DNA of 17,320 bases from Asterionellopsis glacialis (taxonomy: Eukaryota; Bacillariophyta; Plagiogrammaphyceae; Rhaphoneidales; Asterionellopsidaceae). Location of the stretch: contig WKLE02004979.1 in the NCBI GenBank assembly GCA_014885115.2, positions 1-17,320 of the forward strand, written 5' to 3'. The notes under the pieces are model-generated. The model did no database searches. It was not told the DNA's origin and saw only the letters and a list, made by a program, of their open reading frames with translations. Position numbers and translations under genes: made by a program. The stretch's first letter is position 1. Each line of letters opens with the position of its first letter. Shown here piece after piece: positions 8,420 through 16,565 of the stretch.

Positions 8420-10163
8420 ATGCTTGTACTCTTGAATTTTTTATTTGTGGTTCTAAATGTATCCACTTCATTTCAATTCGTATCTGGATTTTCATCTTTA
8501 GCAAATAATCAATATGGATTGTCATCATCTGTTCATTCTCCAAAAAAATCATGGATAACTCACCCCTTCCCACGGGAAGATTCTTCGACGACATGTCTTT
8601 CCATGGCTACCTCTTCTGCAACAATAATGTTAGACGATAAACAGGTATGGCTGGTATAATTTACTAATGATTGCATAATTTTTATTTGTTATGCAAATAC
8701 ACCTGCTAACAATTTCCTTATCACTTTATTCATTTCTTTTTCAAACATATGCTTTAGACCGACTTTTGCATGGGATATCTGAATAAGCACCATTCTGATG
8801 TATTGGTAACATTTGTTGAAGCCTTTACAGATCTGGGTCGCGAGAAAGCGAAAAGGAACGCATTTAGTGGTGGATCGTACAAATTTTTAGCTGCCAAAAT
8901 TGTAGGCTTAGATTTAGAAAAGCTTGATCTTGAAGTGACTATAGCTGATCGAAGTCAACCAGAACCAGTACAAGAACCTGTATCTGTTTCCTTGGATGCG
9001 AATGTGATTGACTCTAAAAAACGAATCTATGAAACGATCCCTACTGTACCACGTAATGATGAAAATGCAGTAGATGACTTTGTACGACGAATGAACCGTT
9101 TATGTGTCATGGCGAAACAACCTTCCATTACTGGAAAACTCATTCAACTTGGCATTCAGCTTGGTGGTGCGGGTGTAGGAGAAATAAAGAAAGACTTATA
9201 TTTAAATCAAGTTCCGCATAATCGATATGTACGACAATACTTTTATGATATGGCAGCAGAAGCAGTATTGGATGCTGTTGTCAAATGTTCAGAAGGAAAG
9301 ATCTCGAATCGAATGAAATTAGTTTCCATGTTTCCTGAAATGAACCCTTCTATGGATAGTTACAGGTGAAAAAAAAATTGTGCAATGCTGCATTTGGCTA
9401 TCATTGTATCCAATTTTCACTTTTTTTGCTCACAGCTACACTGTTTTATTTGTTCAATCTCATTTAAAGGCTTGGCACTTTGCTTGAACTTGTCCGGGCC
9501 GTTTCCATTACGTTAGCAGAACAAAACTTACGCGTTCGTGTTTGTGTTCAAGGGTCTATGGGTGTCGGTATATTTACTGGTACTCCAAAACAGTTGAATG
9601 GAGCATCAACGTTATTGCAACGAATGGATTGGCAATCTGGTAAGGGCGAAACCAATGAGGGCATGGTGGGAAATTACGTCAACTTTGGTGCCATTGGGAG
9701 GGAACACGTTGTGAACGCTCACACAGACAGTGAGGGTAATCAAGTTGAACAGGACGATGTATTTATCTTACTTTGTCCTCAGTCTATGGTGGGTGTAGAA
9801 TCATCCATTATGGGTCCATTGGCCGATATGGTGGAGGCCGCTGGAGATAGACCTGTTATTTTAGTGAACCCCGACTTGATAGACAAGGTTAGTTCACAAG
9901 GTCAACAAAGTGTACGCGGACGTAAGCAACGTATGGAATTTGCAGACAGTTTCAAAAGTATATACCACTTTCAAAACATTTATGTTTCTGGCACATCCTA
10001 CTTTCCTATTTTGGGTGCCATAACAAAATTACATCCATCGGAACCATGGGTAGCCCATCAACGTCGAGACTTAGTCAACAATGGTGGTGAATTTTATGTT
10101 CCAGTTCTTTCGACTGAAGATATGCCTGATGGTGAAATGATTATGGATACATTTGAAATGTAG
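8420..10163 (+). CDS. Plastid-targeted DUF1995 protein (AMK5 C-terminal-domain-like), three exons
   Basis: The exons are 8420-8644, 8758-9365 and 9470-10163; the spliced frame encodes 508 residues. Intron 1 (113 nt) is phase 0. Intron 2 (104 nt) splits the Arg codon of MDSYR|LGTLLELVRA. The N-terminus (MLVLLNFLFVVLNVSTSFQF) is a signal peptide ending near VSG|FSS, again a bipartite plastid signal. The second half matches the DUF1995 family, known from the C-terminal part of plant chloroplast adenylate kinase 5 and from stand-alone plastid proteins. Matching blocks are FPEMNPSMDSYRLGTLLEL, VRVCVQGSMGVGIFTGTP, then DDVFILLCPQSMVGVESSI, RPVILVNPDLIDK and a late TSYFPILGAI. No adenylate kinase P-loop is present, so this is the stand-alone form. 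The molecular function of DUF1995 is not established. An intermediate acidic stretch (about 130-160) is probably a linker. Confidence 0.88.
8645..8757 (+). other. Intron 1 of the DUF1995 gene
   Basis: A 113-nt phase-0 intron with donor CAG|GTATGG and acceptor CTTTAG|ACC. Splicing joins DDKQ to TDFCMGYL. Confidence 0.85.
9366..9469 (+). other. Intron 2 of the DUF1995 gene
   Basis: A 104-nt intron with donor ACAG|GTGAAA and acceptor TTTAAAG|GCT that splits an Arg codon after two bases. An earlier AG (9434-9435) would lead to an in-frame stop, so the later acceptor is preferred. It also restores the family block SYRLGTLLEL. Confidence 0.9.
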
Positions 10164-10300
10164 GAACGACCTAAGAATGTAGATAACTTATACTGTGTCT
10201 TTATACGTTTAAAAACAGATCAAAATTACTTCAACTATAAACATAAAATTAACCCAAAATTAGATTCTCTTTGACAACTCCTATATACTCTGTCTTTCTT

Positions 10301-11014
10301 TTACTCGACAGGATTATCATATGACCATTTACCTTCATGGCGGATGGTACCATCAGGGTTAATTTCCTTTCCAATGCCATGCGCTTGTCCTTGCTCCCAC
10401 TCTCCTTCATAAATTCGCCCATCACTCCACTTACATGTACCCTTTCCATCGTATACACCATTCTTCCATTCTCCGTCATAGACAGACCCATCAGCAAATG
10501 TGTACTTTCCATGACCATTGTGTTGTCCCTGCACAAAGGTACCCTCATATTGTGCACCATCAGGCCAAATATACTTTCCACTTCCATCACGTTTGTCGTG
10601 ATTGAATTCACCATCATACACTCTGCCATCATGCCACTTGTAACAACCCTTGCCATGACGTTGGTCGTAACGGTAATGCCCATCGTAAGAGTCACCATTG
10701 GAGAAGGAGGCTCTTCCAGGTCCATGCCAACGTGCTTCACTCCACTCCCCGACATAAATGCGACCATCGTCGTACTTCATTGTGCCCTTCCCATCAGGTT
10801 TTCCATTTTTGACTTGACCTGTGTAATATCCAGAATCACCGTACGGATCGACAATGTAGGTTTCACTGACATGATTCTCACTTAGAATCGAAAGTTGCTT
10901 TTGAAGGATGGCAACTTCCTCTAACTTAACGGCAAGCATATCTTCCAGATGATTCACAGCCTGATCACGAAGCTGATTTAATTTCGCCGTTCGACCAATT
11001 TCACTTGCGGGCAT
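10301..11014 (-). CDS. MORN-repeat protein with N-terminal coiled coil
   Basis: The product is about 237 residues from the ATG at 11012-11014; the frame upstream opens only from a TTG. Residues about 5-48 form a likely coiled coil (RTAKLNQLRDQAVNHLEDML and onward). From about residue 63 there are seven 23-residue MORN repeats of the form Y-x-G-x-W/F...G-x-G...DG, for example IYEGEWEQGQAHGIGKEI, plus a partial eighth (RHEGKWSYDNPVE) that ends the protein. MORN arrays form a curved beta-sheet ribbon that dimerises or contacts membranes and partner proteins in many protists; they are not catalytic alone. No signal peptide or membrane span is seen, so it is probably cytosolic. The 69-nt repeat period opens long false frames on both strands here. 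It is convergent with the DUF1995 gene, 137 nt away. Confidence 0.9.
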   Translation of the reverse strand: MPASEIGRTAKLNQLRDQAVNHLEDMLAVKLEEVAILQKQLSILSENHVSETYIVDPYGDSGYYTGQVKNGKPDGKGTMKYDDGRIYVGEWSEARWHGPGRASFSNGDSYDGHYRYDQRHGKGCYKWHDGRVYDGEFNHDKRDGSGKYIWPDGAQYEGTFVQGQHNGHGKYTFADGSVYDGEWKNGVYDGKGTCKWSDGRIYEGEWEQGQAHGIGKEINPDGTIRHEGKWSYDNPVE

Positions 11015-12559
11015 GATGACTGTAACCAATTATAGCGTGTTTGTTATATCTTATTGTTAAAATCTTTAGAAAAGTGTCGAAAGGAAAGTCTACAAAGAAA
11101 GAATCGCCTTTTGTCTGTCGAATAATATTGTCTCGCGTCGTGGATTTTCACTCCCTTTGCAAGACTGCGTTGTTGGCGATGCTGCAACTCTGATATTCGA
11201 TTAGCTGTAGTGTGTAGTGGGACAGGATGTTGGTTATCGGTTCCCTCTCCACAATCGCGTTCTTGAGAGAGATCCAAACGTTCTACCGGGATTCTCCGGG
11301 AGCGATAATTTGGGTCGCGTTTTTCCACACACATCTGCACATTCTCCAGTACTGTAGAATAGACAGTATGATGATGATACCTGGTATGCATGCAGTTGCT
11401 TTCTCTGGCGGATGCTTATTCCTGCTCAAGCACACAGAATCGAAATTTTTGGATCTGTCAAATCAACTATTAGGACAAACTAGTCCTCTACCGGTACTGT
11501 AGATAGGATACAGGTAGGACCTCTCTCTCTAGAGAGGACAGATAGGACCCTGAGAGTAAATTGTTCGGATTTTTTGGGGAGTGTCATCCCAAAGAGTTTT
11601 GTGTGTGCCCGATGGAAATATTAACCCCAACTCGATCAGATGAATGAAACTGCTTGCTCTTGACATTCTCGTGTTGGTCTGCTCGCCGATTAGTCCTAAT
11701 TATTATGTATTTCATAAATATCTCTTGTACTCGTATGTAGGACCTATGATAGGACATTATTAAGTAGCATGCATGATGAAGTTTTGACAACTACCGTTGT
11801 CTGTGAATAATTTGCAATAATAGATTATTGAAATGAATATAATAAGCCACGAAGTTTTATATTGTAACGCTCTCATTTAACCTTGACATGATTGTTAATT
11901 ATCTTACCTACCCCTAACGTCACCTATAATTATATTGTTTCCTTGCACTTTCGGTTATAATCTTGTTATTCGGAGCCTCTGCGGCGGACGGAATTCAGAA
12001 TACTTCTAAGAACAATACGGTCAGTGACGACCATTGCTTCTTGTGACCGACATGAAACGTGTTTTTCTTTTCTGCGAATCTTTTTCTTTGTGAGATCTTT
12101 TTCATAAAAGTGGAGACGATATCACAGTCGGGAACCTACTTCGTTAGCATAGCAGAAATCGAAGTCTGAAGCGTTCATCTACGAAATACAGGAACGCCAA
12201 GGAGATTTGTATTATTCGTCGAACACTTTCATAAACCTTTCTCTTGAGGATAGATTTATTCTTCTTTTTAAAAAATCTCAAGTACACTGGTATGATTTAA
12301 AAAAATAATTCGGCGACCAAAAGCCCTATTTTGTTCGCTTTCAGATTGAAACCCCTGAATTGAGATAGAATACAACTCTTTGTATTTGCTTCTTAACTTT
12401 ATCTCTCTATGTATAATCTCTTCACCAGTCTTCGCACACAGGCCTGTTGCTTTCGGTAAACCTGACTTTTATTTCTTCTTGTTGTTGGTTCCTTTATACT
12501 TTCTTTCTCAATTCAACGCGTGAAGAAGTTTCATTTTGAGCGATACGAATCAAAATTCC
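11015..12559. other. Long gene-poor region with short repeat motifs
   Basis: This 1.5 kb stretch lies between the 5' ends of two divergent genes and should contain both promoters. A 115-codon ATG frame on the minus strand (11044-11391) ends 30 nt before the MORN start and has no recognisable domain; I leave it uncalled. TACCTGGTA occurs at 11378-11386 and TACCGGTA near 11489. TAGGAC or its reverse complement GTCCTA recurs six times between 11471 and 11755. From about 11790 to 12500 the DNA is AT-rich with pyrimidine tracts, as expected for a promoter and long 5' leader. No RNA gene was seen. Confidence 0.4.
11471..11755. repeat. Dispersed TAGGAC/GTCCTA motif cluster with a small hairpin
   Basis: TAGGAC occurs at 11471, 11515, 11543, 11738 and 11750, and GTCCTA at 11693. 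A short inverted repeat (CCTCTCT at 11520-11526 and AGAGAGG at 11531-11537, with a 4-nt loop) lies between two copies. The function is unknown. Confidence 0.5.
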
Positions 12560-13303
12560 ATGCCCTCCCTATCTGAACCAGATCTGTCAAAGATCTACCT
12601 CGAGTCAGAAAAAAAGCGCAACGCTGTTGTTGTTGATGATGACGACGATGTTGTATCTGTTACTTCTACTGAAGTTTCATTCGTATCTACTTCTACTGAT
12701 TATGATGTCCTCAAGAGAACACCCCTTCAATGGGAATTTCATGGTTTGACACTTTGGTTAGAACCTGAAGAATTTGATTCTGATTTGTCTACTGCCATTC
12801 GCGATGCATCCAAAACGTATGGGTTAGAACCAATCCCAAATCCTCATTTAACTGCCATATATGGTATCAAACATTTATCCATTGAAGAAGCACGTAGTAA
12901 ACTCCAGAAAATCCCATTGATTCTTCCAAATGGCAAATGGCCTATCTTTGATCGTCCCGTCGGTGTTAAGACCGATATTGCCATTGAAGGACGTCCTGGT
13001 CAAGTTTGTAGTATTGCATGGGCTGAACTTACCATGTCAAGTAATGAACACCACGAAGAGGCTTTAGATGAGTTACGTAACCTCTTTGAATGCAAAGATG
13101 AACGTCACCGTCCTTGGACTCCTCATAATTCTATTGCCTATGATAATCCTGAAGATACTATTTTGACGCTGGAAGATACCATCATGTATTGTGCCAAACA
13201 TCCAACTCTCTTGAGTCGCAAACGTAACGTCAAGGCAATCTCACTTTGGAATACTCAAGGGAAAATGAGTGATTGGAAATTTATCGATCGCGTGTTTCTC
13301 TAG
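12560..13303 (+). CDS. 2H-family cyclic phosphodiesterase (CPDase-like)
   Basis: The product is 247 residues from the first ATG in frame (12560); the frame extends 24 nt upstream only through a TTG. The N-terminal 50 residues are Ser/Thr-rich with a run of five Asp and are probably disordered. The catalytic domain carries both hallmark 2H motifs: PHLTAIYG (His96, Thr98) and TPHNSIAYDN (His189, Ser191), plus the leading strand FHGLTLWLEP and the terminal block ISLWNTQGKMSDWKFIDRV typical of CPDase. Known members open 1'',2''-cyclic phosphate of ADP-ribose, a by-product of tRNA splicing, or related 2',3'-cyclic nucleotides. No targeting signal is seen, so it is probably cytosolic or nuclear. 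The length is near that of plant and fungal CPDases plus the N-terminal extension. Both catalytic histidines are present, so the enzyme is probably active; the substrate is inferred. Confidence 0.85.
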   Translation: MPSLSEPDLSKIYLESEKKRNAVVVDDDDDVVSVTSTEVSFVSTSTDYDVLKRTPLQWEFHGLTLWLEPEEFDSDLSTAIRDASKTYGLEPIPNPHLTAIYGIKHLSIEEARSKLQKIPLILPNGKWPIFDRPVGVKTDIAIEGRPGQVCSIAWAELTMSSNEHHEEALDELRNLFECKDERHRPWTPHNSIAYDNPEDTILTLEDTIMYCAKHPTLLSRKRNVKAISLWNTQGKMSDWKFIDRVFL

Positions 13304-13545
13304 AGAAAATCACCATTTCATCAGGACACTTTGAGAACAATTTGCCACATAAAAGTACATGCGTACAAAAATACAACCAGGTGGATCTAACTATGAATTG
13401 TATATTATTGTACATGAAACAAGCGACGAATGCTTTGAAATAAAAAAAAAAAAAGAATTACATCAAAATTTAGAGTACAGTGTATATAGAGTTTAAAAAA
13501 GAATAAAACCCTTCCCGAATCATATAGATGTTAAGTTTTTATTTT

Positions 13546-14970
13546 CTATGGTGATTTTTTGTTTGATGTCATATTGTTGCCTTGCAATAGAACTAATCGT
13601 TCATATCCCCACCAAACCATACAAAATATAAGTCCATAAAAACCAACTACTGCAAGTAATGGTGCTTGGATTGGGTCAATGTAGGCTAGTGCACCTCCAA
13701 GGATGGGACCCATCATACCTGAACCACTTTCAACAGCAGCTAAAATGCCATACAATCCACCAATTTCTTCCGATGATGCCATTTTACTTGTATCGGCAGA
13801 CAACACGGTATTGATAATACCAAGTGCTGTAATGATGCATGCAAACAAAATGTACACAATCACCAGTTTTGTTGTACGGAATGCAATGTATCTCCCCACT
13901 CCCAACAATATACAACATGCTAGTAGGACTCGTACACGTCCTTTGTTGTTGGATACTCCTACCTTGTTAAGAATGAACTTGGCCACGACACCTTGTGATA
14001 ATGCATACGATAAGCCGACAAAGGACATGAATTTTCCATGATCTGATGGACCAAAATCAAATCGTTGTTTTAATGACACAGTCCATATGGTATTGAAAAT
14101 ATGAAATGCAAGTCCCATACAAATACGTATGGTCATAAGTAACAGGGCAGCTGGTGTTCGAGCAGCTTGTACATTCAAAAATCCGAAGATACCATTGTTC
14201 GACGATATTGACTTTGTCTTGTCATCGTCATCTTTTACTTTGGTAGTAGTAGTAGCAGTGCTCCGTGCGACAGGGATTTGAATGATAAGTACAGAAGATA
14301 CTGCAACACACACCAAGGCTAATTGAGTAGCTTGTTCGTAAGATTTGACAAGTGTAGCTCCTGCAAGTGGACCTGCCATAAAGGCTAAACCAACAGACAT
14401 TCCCAAAATACCATTACCACTCACACGATCTGATGTACCATTCAAACTTGCAATAGTTTCGTGATAATCACTCAACAATGCCTTGAGGATGGAGAAGTTT
14501 TGTTGGAATAATGCACCAGGTATCATACTTATCCACATCCCACGTATGGAGAAGGTATTCCCCGCAATAACCAATCCAACCATGGACGCCACGGAACCAA
14601 TCAACATGCAAAATTTACGTGCACCACCATATGCTTGAAACGATGATGAATCCGACAATCGACCCATAAGTGCTGAACCGACCAATGCTAATGTGGATCG
14701 TGCGGATGTCATACTACCTAAACATAAGGAATCGCACTGTAATGCATCGCGCCGACTTTGCATGTAGGGTAATGTAAGAGAAAAGGATAACACAAGAAGG
14801 GCTAAAGATACTGCACCATACATGGTTCCCTGTTTTAATTTCTTCTGTGCTTGATCTAATAATACTGCTGACGAAGAAGACGATTTATCCCCATTTTGAT
14901 CATCTGTTGTTGCCTTTTGATCAGTAAGAACAACATTACTTCTCTTTTCTGCTGTTGTCGTAGAACACAT
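13546..14970 (-). CDS. Major facilitator superfamily transporter
   Basis: The product is about 474 residues from the ATG at 14968-14970. The frame extends to 15051 only with a GTG, so the ATG is chosen. A polar Ser/Asp-rich N-terminal tail of about 45 residues precedes roughly 12 hydrophobic segments arranged 6+6 around an acidic, Lys-rich loop (near KVKDDDDKTKSISSNNG). Family features are a motif-A-like ALMGRLSDSSSFQAYGGARK between the second and third segments, and the GP-containing SVGLAFMAGPLAGA (motif-C-like) in the fifth. The second half has a matching MGPILGGALAYI. The pattern fits drug:proton antiporter-type MFS proteins and, loosely, the SLC22A18 type. The substrate and the membrane it sits in cannot be told. 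It is divergent from the TMEM208 gene, with a 572-nt gap. Confidence 0.85.
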   Translation of the reverse strand: MCSTTTAEKRSNVVLTDQKATTDDQNGDKSSSSSAVLLDQAQKKLKQGTMYGAVSLALLVLSFSLTLPYMQSRRDALQCDSLCLGSMTSARSTLALVGSALMGRLSDSSSFQAYGGARKFCMLIGSVASMVGLVIAGNTFSIRGMWISMIPGALFQQNFSILKALLSDYHETIASLNGTSDRVSGNGILGMSVGLAFMAGPLAGATLVKSYEQATQLALVCVAVSSVLIIQIPVARSTATTTTKVKDDDDKTKSISSNNGIFGFLNVQAARTPAALLLMTIRICMGLAFHIFNTIWTVSLKQRFDFGPSDHGKFMSFVGLSYALSQGVVAKFILNKVGVSNNKGRVRVLLACCILLGVGRYIAFRTTKLVIVYILFACIITALGIINTVLSADTSKMASSEEIGGLYGILAAVESGSGMMGPILGGALAYIDPIQAPLLAVVGFYGLIFCMVWWGYERLVLLQGNNMTSNKKSP

Positions 14971-15542
14971 CTTGTTGTCGTCTATTTTGTTCTCGTCAAT
15001 ATGTAGATTTAATTTGATCAGAATTCTATTGAGAGTGGAAGCTTCGAACACGTATGATGCCCGGGTTTGTGCGCTTCAGTGTTCTGTGGGTATTTATTTG
15101 TTCACTCTGTGATGGATGGATGGATGGATGGATGGATGGTTGGAATTATGTTGTCAGATTTATTTGATGTGAAATGGTCCTTGGCTCTACCTGTGTGTAT
15201 CATTATTGGTGTATCATTATTGTTTGAATTGCGAACATTCTCGTCATGGTATGGCAACGTGGCATAATTTTGAAATTCGTCTTTTTCCAAACTTTTTGCA
15301 TGACTCAGAATTTTATGTTCCTAACGACGATCAGACGGCCACTGTTAGCCACGCACGTATTGGATGTCATGCATGACTTAGCGGATTGCGGTTGGCGGAC
15401 AGGGAAAGGACAAAGAGCACATCATCGATAACAAAAAAATCAAAAAGTTGAAAAGCAAGGACATTCTGAACTTCAAAAACAAAGCAACTATCATCGCTCA
15501 TGCACATTTGAATCTCGGAGAGTTGTCATCTTACATCTGACA
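14971..15542. promoter_or_regulatory. Divergent promoter region of MFS and TMEM208 genes
   Basis: The 572-nt spacer lies between two divergent start codons and should contain both promoters. It carries a (GATG)7 microsatellite at 15111-15138. Small frames are present but none is convincing. The 5' leader of the TMEM208 gene is A-rich immediately upstream of its ATG. Confidence 0.4.
15111..15138 (+). repeat. (GATG)7 microsatellite
   Basis: Seven uninterrupted GATG units lie in the spacer between the MFS and TMEM208 genes, followed by a degenerate GTTGG. Likely polymorphic in length. Confidence 0.95.
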
Positions 15543-16176
15543 ATGGCGAATGCTGCTGCAAAGAAGGCTGCTGCTGGTAAGAAGTTCTTTGACTGGATTT
15601 ACAACACTCCCACCTTGTTCTGCTATAAAGCTAAACTCATTGCTCTTTCATCATGATATTTTCCCCTTTTGCACATTCATTTCGACAGCTCAAGCAGCTG
15701 CATCTCAAACATACCGTCCTTTACTGTTGGGGACGAATGCTGTATATCTCTTACTTTGTCTTGGAAATAACTGGGAGGCCACAATGACATTATGGGGAGC
15801 AATCGGCGTTCTATTATTACTTGGATTGCAATTTTATGCCTATGTAGGTATTTTAGATGATGCTGCCAATTCAGCTGGACATGCTGACAAAAACAAAGCA
15901 TTGGTGGGTGGTGCATCCTTGGACTTGCTAGGATTAACTTGGGTTGTCCAGTTTGGTACAGTCTTGTGGAGCTCCAAGTTTTATTGGTTATTAGCTATTT
16001 TACCACCATGGGCGGGATATAAATTATACAGTACATTCAAATCGTCACCACTTGGTGGAGGCAAAAACAACGCATCCGCACAAGTAACACAACAAGACGG
16101 AGGAGCAGGAGAAACAGATGATAAGGCTGAAAAGCGAAAAAAGCGTGCTGAAAGGCGTCGTCAAAAATGGTCTTAA
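15543..16176 (+). CDS. TMEM208/SND2 homologue (SRP-independent ER targeting), two exons
   Basis: Exon 1 is only 34 nt (15543-15576) and encodes MANAAAKKAAA. After a 112-nt intron (donor GTAAGA, acceptor TTCGACAG) exon 2 runs 15689-16176. The spliced product is 173 residues. Members of this family (human TMEM208, yeast Snd2) sit in the ER membrane and help insert proteins without SRP. Matching features are the N-terminal YRPLLLGTNAVYLLLCLG, two hydrophobic segments close together (about 22-37 and 43-66), another pair around 90-125 (GLTWVVQFGTVLW and FYWLLAILPPWAGYKLY), and a strongly basic C-terminus (EKRKKRAERRRQKWS) like that of TMEM208. The length matches the human protein (173). Reading only the long second frame would miss the real start. 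Confidence 0.88.
15577..15688 (+). other. Intron of the TMEM208-like gene
   Basis: A 112-nt phase-1 GT-AG intron that splits an Ala codon. It ends with a pyrimidine-rich tract and CGACAG. Confidence 0.85.
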
Positions 16177-16344
16177 ACCGATACACCAAAAGGAACACTG
16201 TCGTGGATGACCTTTTTTAACGCATGTACTAGTAATTTGTTTCTTATACCACACCATATATTTTCATCCACTTTCCGCTCTCAATGCATCACTTCCAAGT
16301 ATGCTGCAGCTATGGGTGAATTCAACTGTATTCACTATCTCATC

Positions 16345-16350
16345 TTTATT
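16345..16350 (-). terminator. AATAAA polyadenylation-type hexamer, distal copy only
   Basis: On the minus strand AATAAA lies 13 nt past the stop of the distal terminal exon. The matching site of the proximal copy (16548-16553) reads AATAAT. This is the only canonical hexamer I see just downstream of the gene. Confidence 0.5.
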
Positions 16351-16362
16351 TCATAATAATAT

Positions 16363-16415
16363 TTACTCTTTATCAAACTCAATGTCAGGGATGTCTTCGT
16401 AATCAAAAATGGCAA
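16363..16415 (-). other. Duplicate (distal) terminal exon of the GH5-like gene
   Basis: This is the copy-1 version of the last exon. Behind an intact acceptor (GCACAG) it encodes, in the same phase, LAIFDYEDIPDIEFDKE and a TAA stop, against LAIFDYEDIPEIEFDKK and TGA in the proximal copy. If the single donor at 16716 is joined to it, the intron is 301 nt instead of 98. The reading frame, acceptor and stop are all intact, so it may be used as an alternative last exon; transcripts would be needed to prove use. Confidence 0.6.
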
Positions 16416-16565
16416 CTGTGCAAAACATTGGAAAAAGTCGTTTGTTAGTCATATTGTAAAAAGTCATCAATCAATCCAATATTTTTTGTTCGCACTTCCA
16501 AATATGCTGCAGCTATGGGTGAATTCAACTGTATTCACTATCTCATCATTATTTCATAATAATAT

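Noticed and set aside
10249..10885. Long open frames in other frames on both strands over the MORN gene
   Set aside because: The 69-nt repeat period of the MORN array keeps alternative frames open. Their Met/Thr-rich or Ile/Thr/Val-rich products look like shadows, and the MORN frame itself is unmistakable.
11044..11391. A 115-codon ATG frame upstream of the MORN gene, possibly an extra gene or first exon
   Set aside because: It has no domain, its ATG lies within a TACCTGGTA repeat copy, and there is no convincing donor/acceptor pair that would join it in frame to the MORN start.
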